Shown here: in pieces, positions 1 through 5,246 of the stretch
Layout of the letters: every line of letters starts with the position of its first letter
Position numbering within the stretch: position 1 is the stretch's first letter
Origin: Deltaproteobacteria bacterium
GTDB lineage: Bacteria > Desulfobacterota > SM23-61
Length of the DNA stretch: 6,233 nt
Direction: 5' to 3'
NCBI GenBank assembly: GCA_029857975.1
Contig: JAOUFX010000199.1
Coordinates: 1-6,233, forward strand
Made by a program: the position numbers and the translations under genes
The notes under the pieces: model-generated
Told to the model about the DNA's origin: nothing
The model's input: only the letters and a program-made list of their open reading frames with translations
The model's database searches: none

Positions 1-140
1 GTGAAGACCCCGGCAGCCACGGAAGGCACCGTAGAGTATATAAGAGCCAGGTCTTTCTCCCCGTTTTTTTTAATCCCGGCCGATATGCCCGCAGCCACGA
101 AACCGGGAACCTTGAAATTGGGGGGGATGTCTTTGTTCAT
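1..140 (-). CDS. argJ: ArgJ, glutamate N-acetyltransferase / ornithine acetyltransferase, N-terminal fragment
   Basis: The first 46 codons and two bases of a 47th run off the left edge. The encoded start, MNKDIPPNFKVPGF, is followed by VAAGISAGIKKNGEKDLALI and then STVPSVAAGVF. These are the N-terminal hallmarks of the ArgJ family: a V-x-G-F lead, an (A/S)AGIK-x-x-G-x-KDLALI segment and an AAGVFT segment. ArgJ transfers acetyl from N-acetylornithine to glutamate in cytoplasmic arginine synthesis, and bifunctional members also use acetyl-CoA. The fragment is too short to tell mono- from bifunctional, and the autocleavage site (a conserved Thr in the middle of the protein) lies outside the window. 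The ATG at 138-140 has a good GAGGAG ribosome binding site at 146-151 with 5 nt spacing. The gene lies 104 bp downstream of secA on the same strand, separated from it by an inverted repeat. Confidence 0.9.
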   Translation of the reverse strand, partial: MNKDIPPNFKVPGFVAAGISAGIKKNGEKDLALIYSTVPSVAAGVF

Positions 141-164
141 GGTAACTCCTCAACAACGCAAAAC

Positions 165-239
165 GCAAAGCGCATAGCGAAAAAATTTAAACGGTTCTTA
201 TTCTATTGAACGCTTTACGCTACGCGCTATGCTCTTTGC
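165..239. repeat. 75-bp imperfect inverted repeat between secA and argJ
   Basis: The outer arms are 165-179 (gcaaagcgcatagcg) and 225-239 (cgctatgctctttgc), which pair at 14 of 15 positions. The inner arms are 188-197 and 208-217, which pair at 8 of 10, around a 10-base loop at 198-207. Short acgc/gcgcta words recur within and around the arms, as in dispersed REP-like palindromes. The element sits 5 bases from the secA stop and ends 14 bases before the argJ ribosome binding site, so in minus-strand RNA it would fold as a 3' structure of secA. No U-run follows it, so it is not a classical terminator. It may protect the upstream mRNA or be a mobile-repeat remnant. Confidence 0.75.
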
Positions 240-244
240 TTTTT

Positions 245-3211
245 TTATCTTCCATGGCATTTTTTATATTTTTTTCCGCTACCACAGGGGCAGGGATCAT
301 TACGCCCCACCTTTTTGCCCTCTCGCTTTACAGGTTGCTGTCTCTCTTCGTCCTCTCCTCCACGGCTAAGAATGAGGGGTTGCTTACGGACGGCCTCAAA
401 TTGAGCTACTTCCTGGGGGCGAGCGATCTGGACCCGGAAGAGTTTTTGAATCGTCTCCTCCTTGATACGCTGGATCAGATCCATAAACATGGCGTACCCT
501 TCTTTCTGATATTCCTGGAGCGGGTTGCGCTGCCCATACCCTCTGAGGCCGATGCCTTCTTTCAGGTGATCCATCGCCATCAAATGTTCTTTCCAAAGGG
601 TATCGATGGACTGGAGGTAGATTACTTTTTCCAGGTGGCCCATAGCTTCGGCGCCGAATTCGACCCCTTTCCCCCTATAGACTTCTTTGGCCTGGGCCAT
701 GACCTTTTCCCAGAGCTTCTCCCGCGTCATATTCTGGGTATCTTCAGGTCGGAGGCCGAGGCCGAAGGAGAAGAGACGCATGAGGGACTCGTTCAACCGG
801 CGGTAATCCCATTCCTCCGCATAGGTTTTTTCATCCGCAATGGGATCAACGATTTCCTCGGCAAGCTCGGCGATGACCTCTGGGATTTCTTCGGCAACGC
901 CATCCTGGGCCAGAACCCTTTTGCGCTGGTCATAAATCACCTCCCGTTGTTTGTTCATAACGTCGTCGTATTCCAGGAGGTGCTTGCGGATGTCAAAGTT
1001 GTGGGCTTCCACACGTTTCTGAGCGTTCTCGATCGCCCGGCTGATCAGAGAATGTTCGATGGGTTGGCCTTCTTCCATCCCCAGCCGGCTCATAACTCCC
1101 GAGATTCGTTGGGAGCCGAAGATACGCAGTAGGTCATCTTCCAGGGAAAGGTAGAACCTGGAAGTTCCCGGATCCCCTTGTCGACCGGAGCGGCCGCGGA
1201 GTTGATTGTCGATGCGCCGGGATTCATGGCGTTCGGTGCCCAGGACATGCAGCCCGCCGGCTTCGATTACTTTCCGGTATTCCTGGCTGGTGAGAGCACG
1301 CATCTCTTCCAATATTTTCCGGAAGCCCTCTGGGTCTGTGGAAAGATCCACCTTGCGGCGCAAGGCTTCCTCGCGAGCCAACATTTCGGGGTTACCGCCG
1401 AGCATAATATCCGTGCCCCGGCCGGCCATGTTGGTGGAAATGGTGAGCGCACCGAATCGTCCAGCCTGAGCAATGATTTTGGCTTCCGTTTCGTGGTATT
1501 TGGCGTTCAAGACCTGATGGGGGATCTTCTCCTGCTTGAGCATCTGGGAGAGTTTTTCGGAGTTTTCAATGGAAATGGACCCCACCAGGACGGGCTGACC
1601 CCGGCGGTGGCATTCTTTTACTTCTTCCACGACGGCTTTGTATTTCTCCCTCTGGGTGCGATAGATGACATCGGAGAAATCCTGGCGGATCATGGCCATA
1701 TTGGTGGGGATGACCATAACATCCAGTTTGTAGATTTTCTTAAATTCCGGGGCCTCGGTATCCGCCGTACCCGTCATGCCGGCCAGTTTTTTGTACATGC
1801 GAAAGTAATTTTGAAAGGTGATCGTCGCTAAGGTTTGATTCTCCTCCGCGACCTTCACTCCTTCCTTGGCTTCGATCGCCTGGTGCAAGCCGTCACTCCA
1901 GCGGCGTCCGGGCATCATCCGGCCGGTGAACTCGTCGACGATGATCACCTGGCCGTCCTTGATCACGTAATTGACGTCTTTCTGGAAAAGCCAGTGGGCT
2001 TTGACGAGCTGGTGGATGGTGTGGATGCGTTCCGAAGTCTGCCGGTACTGGTTTTCCAGGGCTTGCCGGGCTTCGATTCTTTCGGGCGGGGTTAGTTGAT
2101 CATTGCTGTCGATGGTCAGATATCCTTCTTCCAGCGCAGGAACAACAAAGGCATCCGCCCGTCCCCGGGAGAGAAGCTCTAAGCCTTTTTCCGTCAACTC
2201 CACGGCGTTCGACCGTTCATCAATGGCACAGAAGAGTTTGTCGTCAAATTGAGAGAGTATTTTTTGACCGGAAAGGTAAGACTCCAGGCGGTCGATGCGG
2301 GTCTTGAGGGCGGGTTTTTCGGCTATGAGATCCAGGAAACGAGGATTTTTCGGATCCCCGCGCTTAACCAGTAAGAGTTGTTCAATAACGGCTTCGCTTT
2401 CTGGCTCTTTTTCAAGAAGTCGGATGGCTTCGTCGAAAATGGTCTGGATGAGGCGGCTTTGATTCTGGTGCAGACGGATGACCACCGGCTTCAGCTCTTC
2501 ATAGTATCCTTCGTCTATTTGCTCGACCGGACCGGAAATGATCAGCGGAGTCCGGGCTTCATCGATAAGGATGGAATCGACCTCGTCCACGATGGCATAG
2601 TTCAGCTCCCGCTGGACCATGTCTTCAATACGGAACTTCATGTTATCGCGCAAGTAATCGAACCCGAATTCATTGTTCGTGCCGTAAGTAATGTCGCAGC
2701 GGTAGGCTTGTTGGCGTTCCAGATCGTCTAATTCATGGACGATGACGCCCACCGCAAGGCCCAGAAAATTGTAAATGGCACCCATCCAAGCCGCATCACG
2801 CTTGGCCAGATAATCGTTTACCGTAACCACATGGACGCCCTTGCCGGTAAGGGCGTTTAAGTATACGGGCAGGGTAGACGCCAAAGTTTTCCCTTCGCCG
2901 GTCTTCATTTCGGCGATTTTCCCCTCGTGGAGCACTATGCCTCCCACCAGTTGGACGTCGAAATGGCGCTGGCCCAAAGTGCGGCGAGCGACTTCCCGGA
3001 CCACGGCAAAGGCTTCGGTCAGCAGGTCGGCAAGAGTTTCCCCCCCGGCAAGGCGCTCGCGAAACTCCGCGGTTTTAGCCTGAAGCTGGCTGTCGCTTAA
3101 CTGGGCTACCTCTGGCTCCAGTTCGTTGATGGCCCTGATCAGAGGTTTCAGACGGTTGAGCTCCCGCTCATTCTTACTGCCGAATATTTTTTGGAGGGTA
3201 TTGAAAAACAT
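245..3211 (-). CDS. secA: SecA, preprotein translocase ATPase (988 aa)
   Basis: SecA is the motor that pushes unfolded preproteins through SecYEG at the inner membrane. Domains seen in order: N-terminus [16 protein letters not shown]; Walker A MKTGEGKT at residues 102-109; DEVD box at 209-212 followed by [14 protein letters not shown]; preprotein cross-linking domain at about 229-420; [10 protein letters not shown] and [11 protein letters not shown]; second nucleotide-binding domain with [14 protein letters not shown] (about 593-606) and [12 protein letters not shown]; scaffold/wing region; and a C-terminal zinc-binding SEC-C tail with C974, C976, C985 and H986. All ATPase motifs are intact. 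E. coli SecA has 901 residues. The roughly 87 extra residues lie almost wholly in the preprotein cross-linking domain: about 65 before [13 protein letters not shown] and about 24 after it. I chose the ATG at 3209-3211 because family members start with this MF-x-x-L-x-KIFG segment. It has no clear Shine-Dalgarno, whereas an in-frame TTG at 3242-3244 (11 residues longer) has AAGGG upstream. The stop is TAA at 245-247. Confidence 0.97.
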   Translation of the reverse strand: MFFNTLQKIFGSKNERELNRLKPLIRAINELEPEVAQLSDSQLQAKTAEFRERLAGGETLADLLTEAFAVVREVARRTLGQRHFDVQLVGGIVLHEGKIAEMKTGEGKTLASTLPVYLNALTGKGVHVVTVNDYLAKRDAAWMGAIYNFLGLAVGVIVHELDDLERQQAYRCDITYGTNNEFGFDYLRDNMKFRIEDMVQRELNYAIVDEVDSILIDEARTPLIISGPVEQIDEGYYEELKPVVIRLHQNQSRLIQTIFDEAIRLLEKEPESEAVIEQLLLVKRGDPKNPRFLDLIAEKPALKTRIDRLESYLSGQKILSQFDDKLFCAIDERSNAVELTEKGLELLSRGRADAFVVPALEEGYLTIDSNDQLTPPERIEARQALENQYRQTSERIHTIHQLVKAHWLFQKDVNYVIKDGQVIIVDEFTGRMMPGRRWSDGLHQAIEAKEGVKVAEENQTLATITFQNYFRMYKKLAGMTGTADTEAPEFKKIYKLDVMVIPTNMAMIRQDFSDVIYRTQREKYKAVVEEVKECHRRGQPVLVGSISIENSEKLSQMLKQEKIPHQVLNAKYHETEAKIIAQAGRFGALTISTNMAGRGTDIMLGGNPEMLAREEALRRKVDLSTDPEGFRKILEEMRALTSQEYRKVIEAGGLHVLGTERHESRRIDNQLRGRSGRQGDPGTSRFYLSLEDDLLRIFGSQRISGVMSRLGMEEGQPIEHSLISRAIENAQKRVEAHNFDIRKHLLEYDDVMNKQREVIYDQRKRVLAQDGVAEEIPEVIAELAEEIVDPIADEKTYAEEWDYRRLNESLMRLFSFGLGLRPEDTQNMTREKLWEKVMAQAKEVYRGKGVEFGAEAMGHLEKVIYLQSIDTLWKEHLMAMDHLKEGIGLRGYGQRNPLQEYQKEGYAMFMDLIQRIKEETIQKLFRVQIARPQEVAQFEAVRKQPLILSRGGEDEERQQPVKREGKKVGRNDPCPCGSGKKYKKCHGR

Positions 3212-3220
3212 ATTATTAAT

Positions 3221-3280
3221 TTTAACGCCAAGAACGCCGAGCAAAAAGGCCCTTTTGGCTCTGCGGCCTCTGCGGTGAAA
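3221..3280. repeat. CACAGAG-type intergenic palindrome abutting the secA start
   Basis: Imperfect inverted repeat. Arm 3221-3241 (tttaacgccaagaacgccga plus g) faces arm 3259-3280 (ctctgcggcctctgcggtga plus aa). A small central palindrome, aaaagg-c-cctttt, lies between them near 3244-3256. On the minus strand the outer arm reads CACCGCAGAGGCCGCAGAG, which matches 16 of 19 positions of the arm at 5184-5202. The two are therefore copies of one dispersed repeat. The element ends 9 bases before the secA ATG, so it forms most of the secA leader, and it contains the alternative upstream TTG start. Confidence 0.7.
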
Positions 3281-3294
3281 TTGGAAAGTAAATC

Positions 3295-3331
3295 AAACAA
3301 AAACCCCGATAAAGACTTGCTTATCGGGGTT
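3295..3331 (-). terminator. Rho-independent-type hairpin between M23 gene and secA
   Basis: A perfect 11-bp stem is formed by 3302-3312 (aaccccgataa) and 3321-3331 (ttatcggggtt) around an 8-base loop. Read on the minus strand, the GC-rich base runs straight into TTTTTGTTTG, a typical U-tract. It lies 139 bp past the M23 stop and 90 bp before the secA ATG, so it can end the M23 transcript. If secA transcription starts upstream of it, as the candidate promoter at 3353-3361 would imply, the same hairpin would act as an attenuator in the secA leader. Confidence 0.8.
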
Positions 3332-3352
3332 GAACCTTCAAACCCGTTTAAT

Positions 3353-3361
3353 ATAATAGCA
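3353..3361 (-). promoter_or_regulatory. Candidate extended -10 promoter upstream of secA hairpin
   Basis: On the minus strand this reads TGCTATTAT, an extended -10 (TGn) with a hexamer matching TATAAT at 5 of 6 positions. The surroundings (3350-3375) are strongly AT-rich. The -35 region at the proper distance (TTCCTC-like) is poor, so the call depends on the extended -10. A start near 3346 would place the hairpin at 3302-3331 about 15 nt into the RNA and give a secA leader of about 135 nt. AT-rich DNA gives such matches by chance, so confidence is low. Confidence 0.35.
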
Positions 3362-3422
3362 TATTTATAATAACAGAGGAAGAGAGAATATGTTCTGCGT
3401 GCCTCCCGCCTGAGCTTGGAAC

Positions 3423-3446
3423 TATTAACGATGAAACCCGTTAATA
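3423..3446. other. Small hairpin downstream of the M23 gene
   Basis: An 8-bp perfect stem, tattaacg (3423-3430) with cgttaata (3439-3446), surrounds an 8-base loop. It lies 23 bp beyond the M23 stop codon. On the minus strand the T-run precedes the stem rather than following it, so it is not a standard terminator in that direction. On the plus strand it is followed by A residues. It could be a 3' mRNA stabilising stem, but it is AT-rich and may be incidental. I see no gene in the 258-bp gap 3212-3469. Confidence 0.4.
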
Positions 3447-3469
3447 AAAAATGGGCGGTGGCAATGGAA

Positions 3470-4453
3470 TTATGTTGCTTGGTTAAGATAGCGGGCTGGG
3501 TTGACTGGGTTATTATGGATGCGGACTTCGTAGTGGAGGTGAGGTCCGGTACTGTTGCCAGACATGCCCACGGATCCGATCGTCTGCCCTTTTATTACTT
3601 TTTCCCCGGTTTTGACGAAAAAGTCTTTCAGGTGGCTGAACATGGTGGAATATCCATGGCCGTGATCAAGGCAAATCAACCGTCCGTATTCTGATTCACG
3701 TTCGGCGAAATTGACAACTCCATCTGCAGGGGCGACTACCATTGTTCCTATGGGTGCAGAGATATCGATTCCTTTATGGGGACGAATTCCCCCGGAAGAA
3801 GGGGAAAGACGAGTATCTCCAAATCTTGAAGAAACCCGTCCTAATACCGGCCATAGAGAAGGCGTGGCTAAGAGAAACGATTTTTGAGCTTGAAGGAACT
3901 CCTGGAGTTCCTTCAAGCTTTTTTCTCTCTGGAAAAATTCTTGACGCAGGTTCAAAAGGTCATGGTGCAGGCGGCTGACCAGTCTATTTCTTTCCTTGTC
4001 CAGAATGGAGACCTCTTCCTCCCGGGCAATAAGGGACTCCTCCCTATCTTCTTTTTTTACAGAAGAGGTCGTTTTCCTAAAAACTTTCGGGGTAACTTTT
4101 TTTGTTTTTTCCAGCTCGATAACTTCTTTCAGGTCTTGCTCAACCTGTTTTTCCATCTCCTTGAGCTTTCCTAATTGCTCTTCCAAAGAAGAGATTTTCC
4201 CCCTAAAAGATCGGATTTCGGCCTCCCGGGAGCGGATTTCTGCCTCTTGGGCATGGGTTTCCATATGAATGGCTTGAAGTTCGACCACCTTTTTCTTGAA
4301 GTTCACATATTGATAGACCATAAAGCCACAAATAATGATAAAAATTCCCAGGGTTCCAGCCGCAATTTTTAAGGTCAGAGGAGAGAGGATAAACTTTTTG
4401 ACTTTAGCGGCCTTTTGAGAAGTAATCAGGATTGTGTAATCCTTTTTGACCAA
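3470..4453 (-). CDS. Membrane-anchored coiled-coil M23 family metallopeptidase
   Basis: A 327-residue periplasmic peptidoglycan endopeptidase candidate. Residues 1-26 are short and basic. Residues 27-49 form one hydrophobic segment (AAGTLGIFIIICGFMVY), a likely uncleaved signal anchor. Residues about 52-115 and 135-195 are heptad-rich, charged coiled coil, including a tandem EAEIRSREAEIRS. The C-terminal M23/LytM domain spans about 200-323: SSRFGDTR, then PHKGIDISAPIGT with zinc ligands H226 and D230, catalytic H274 in MFSHL, and GPHLHYEV with H305 and ligand H307. The active site is complete, so this looks like a working enzyme rather than a degenerate EnvC/NlpD-like activator. M23 enzymes cut peptide cross-links of peptidoglycan. 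The start is TTG at 4451-4453, preceded by GGGGGTGAAGG. The next in-frame ATG is inside the membrane segment, so TTG is the only sensible start. A promoter lies about 100 nt upstream and a terminator downstream, which suggests a single-gene unit. Confidence 0.92.
   Translation of the reverse strand: MVKKDYTILITSQKAAKVKKFILSPLTLKIAAGTLGIFIIICGFMVYQYVNFKKKVVELQAIHMETHAQEAEIRSREAEIRSFRGKISSLEEQLGKLKEMEKQVEQDLKEVIELEKTKKVTPKVFRKTTSSVKKEDREESLIAREEEVSILDKERNRLVSRLHHDLLNLRQEFFQREKSLKELQEFLQAQKSFLLATPSLWPVLGRVSSRFGDTRLSPSSGGIRPHKGIDISAPIGTMVVAPADGVVNFAERESEYGRLICLDHGHGYSTMFSHLKDFFVKTGEKVIKGQTIGSVGMSGNSTGPHLHYEVRIHNNPVNPARYLNQAT
3887..3919. repeat. 33-base near-perfect palindrome inside the M23 coding sequence
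   Basis: Arms 3887-3901 (agcttgaaggaactc) and 3905-3919 (gagttccttcaagct) are perfect 15-bp complements around a 3-base loop, ctg. On the minus strand it encodes about SLKELQEFLQA, at the end of the second coiled coil before the peptidase domain. On the plus strand the stem runs into six T residues (3919-3924), so in the antisense direction it has the form of an intrinsic terminator. In the sense mRNA it would be a strong internal hairpin. It may result from a local inversion-type duplication of a coiled-coil codon stretch. Confidence 0.8.
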
Positions 4454-4561
4454 CCTTCACCCCCGGAAAAAAATTTCCCTCTGCACCCGAAAAAAGCCGG
4501 ATTCGCCTTCCATTGGGAACGATCTGGATGAACACTTAAAATATTTTCTTTGAAGGGTTTT

Positions 4562-4590
4562 CATTTACCACGAGGGCTTTTTCCTGTCAA
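4562..4590 (-). promoter_or_regulatory. Sigma70-type promoter for the M23 gene
   Basis: On the minus strand there is a perfect -35 TTGACA (4585-4590), a 17-bp spacer, then TGG and a -10 TAAATG (4562-4567), so the weaker -10 has an extended TGn. Upstream of the -35, 4594-4618 is made of A and T tracts, like an UP element. Transcription would start near 4555 and give a leader of about 100 nt before the TTG at 4453. The 206-bp gap 4454-4659 holds this promoter and no gene. I found no clear riboswitch or strong leader hairpin, and no convincing terminator for the upstream acetyltransferase gene. Confidence 0.65.
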
Positions 4591-4659
4591 GACTTTTTTC
4601 TTCCATTTTTTAAAAAGGATTTGAATCTATTAATTTTTTTCAAAATTGACCGCTACCTC

Positions 4660-5118
4660 TTAGACTTCCAGGAGGACCGCTACTTCGTCGCATTCGGGAA
4701 ACTTCACGCATTTGATACAGTCGGCCCAAATCTTATGTGGGAGGGCGCTCTTATCCACGACTTTAAACCCAAACTTATGAAAAAAATCTGGTTTGTACGT
4801 TAAGGCAAAGATGCGGTAAAGGCCGAGGCTGATAGCTTCAGAGAGACAGGCCTCAATAAGCTTGGTCCCGATGCCCTGTCGATTATATTCTTCCCGCACA
4901 ACCAGGGAGCGGATTTCAGCCAGGTCTTCCCAACAGATGTGCATGGCACAGGTCCCGAGGATTTGCCCCTGGCTCCCCTCTTGGTAAACGTAATAGTCCC
5001 GTAAATTGTCATAAAGCTCACTGAGGGAACGGGAAAGCATCTCTCCTTTTTTAGCTGCCAGCTCGATCAGCTTCTGGATTTGCCGAACATCGGAAATTTT
5101 TGCTTTGCGGATACTCAT
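4660..5118 (-). CDS. argA: Short ArgA-type GNAT acetyltransferase, probable N-acetylglutamate synthase
   Basis: A 152-residue single-domain GNAT protein: MSIRKAKISDVRQIQKLI at the N-terminus, WEDLAEIRSLVVREEY (strand beta4), then the acetyl-CoA pyrophosphate loop NRQGIGTKL (79-87, with N in place of the usual Q/R at the first position), ALTYKPDFFHKFGFK, and LPHKIWADCIKCVKFPECDE. The EIRSL, LTY-x-P-x-FF-x-x-x-GF and W-x-DC-x-x-C segments fit the short ArgA group known from deltaproteobacteria and from mycobacterial Rv2747. Members of this group acetylate glutamate (or glutamine) with acetyl-CoA as the first step of arginine synthesis and lack the amino-acid-kinase domain of classical ArgA. C134, C137 and C143 form a C-x2-C-x5-C cluster that could bind metal. 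ATG at 5116-5118 is chosen because the GNAT fold starts there, with AGGTGG about 11 nt upstream. A GTG at 5131-5133 would add five residues but overlaps that site. argJ in the same window supports the arginine role. A different GNAT substrate remains possible. Confidence 0.75.
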   Translation of the reverse strand: MSIRKAKISDVRQIQKLIELAAKKGEMLSRSLSELYDNLRDYYVYQEGSQGQILGTCAMHICWEDLAEIRSLVVREEYNRQGIGTKLIEACLSEAISLGLYRIFALTYKPDFFHKFGFKVVDKSALPHKIWADCIKCVKFPECDEVAVLLEV

Positions 5119-5154
5119 GTTGGTAATTACCACCTAAATTGAGCGATTTTTTTA

Positions 5155-5202
5155 CACCACAGAGATCTCAGAGGATAATTTTCCTCTGGGCCCTCTGTGG
5201 TG
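5155..5202. repeat. CACAGAG-type palindrome between recN and argA
   Basis: Left arm 5155-5175 (caccacagag, atct, cagagga) pairs with right arm 5182-5202 (tcctctg, ggcc, ctctgtggtg). That gives 17 perfect pairs, a 4-by-4 internal mismatch and a 6-base loop at 5176-5181. The minus-strand arm CACCACAGAGGGCCCAGAG matches the secA-leader copy at 3259-3277 in 16 of 19 positions. No T-run follows on the minus strand. On the plus strand a T-run (5210-5215) follows a few bases later. It fills most of the 128-bp gap 5119-5246, and I see no gene or clear promoter there. Confidence 0.8.
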
Positions 5203-5246
5203 CAGAGCCTTTTTTAGGTACCGTAAGGCGTGAGGGGGCAAGGTTA

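Noticed and set aside
206..1132. Plus-strand open frame of 308 codons antisense to the end of secA
   Set aside because: It lies fully opposite well-conserved secA coding sequence, shows no recognisable family, and has the low-complexity composition of a mirror frame. Its start falls in the inverted repeat.
1178..1831. Plus-strand open frame of 217 codons antisense to the middle of secA
   Set aside because: It mirrors conserved SecA motifs on the other strand and has no ribosome binding site or recognisable domain.
3416..3694. Plus-strand open frame of 92 codons covering the end of the M23 gene
   Set aside because: Most of it is antisense to the M23 catalytic domain, whose zinc motifs are clearly real. 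No supporting signal was seen.
4454..4555. Riboswitch or structured leader of the M23 gene
   Set aside because: The leader of about 100 nt has only weak CCGG/CGGG pairing around a T-run. No known aptamer core was recognised.
5119..5133. GTG start for the acetyltransferase, five residues longer
   Set aside because: The GTG overlaps the only Shine-Dalgarno-like AGGTGG, and the conserved GNAT N-terminus begins at the ATG 15 bases downstream.
5155..5202. CRISPR-like repeat
   Set aside because: There is only one palindromic unit here and one related unit about 1.9 kb away. There are no regular spacers and no cas genes.
5202..5215. Plus-strand terminator after the recN/argA palindrome
   Set aside because: A T-run follows the stem after several bases, but there is no plus-strand gene for it to terminate. 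The palindrome is better explained as a dispersed repeat.
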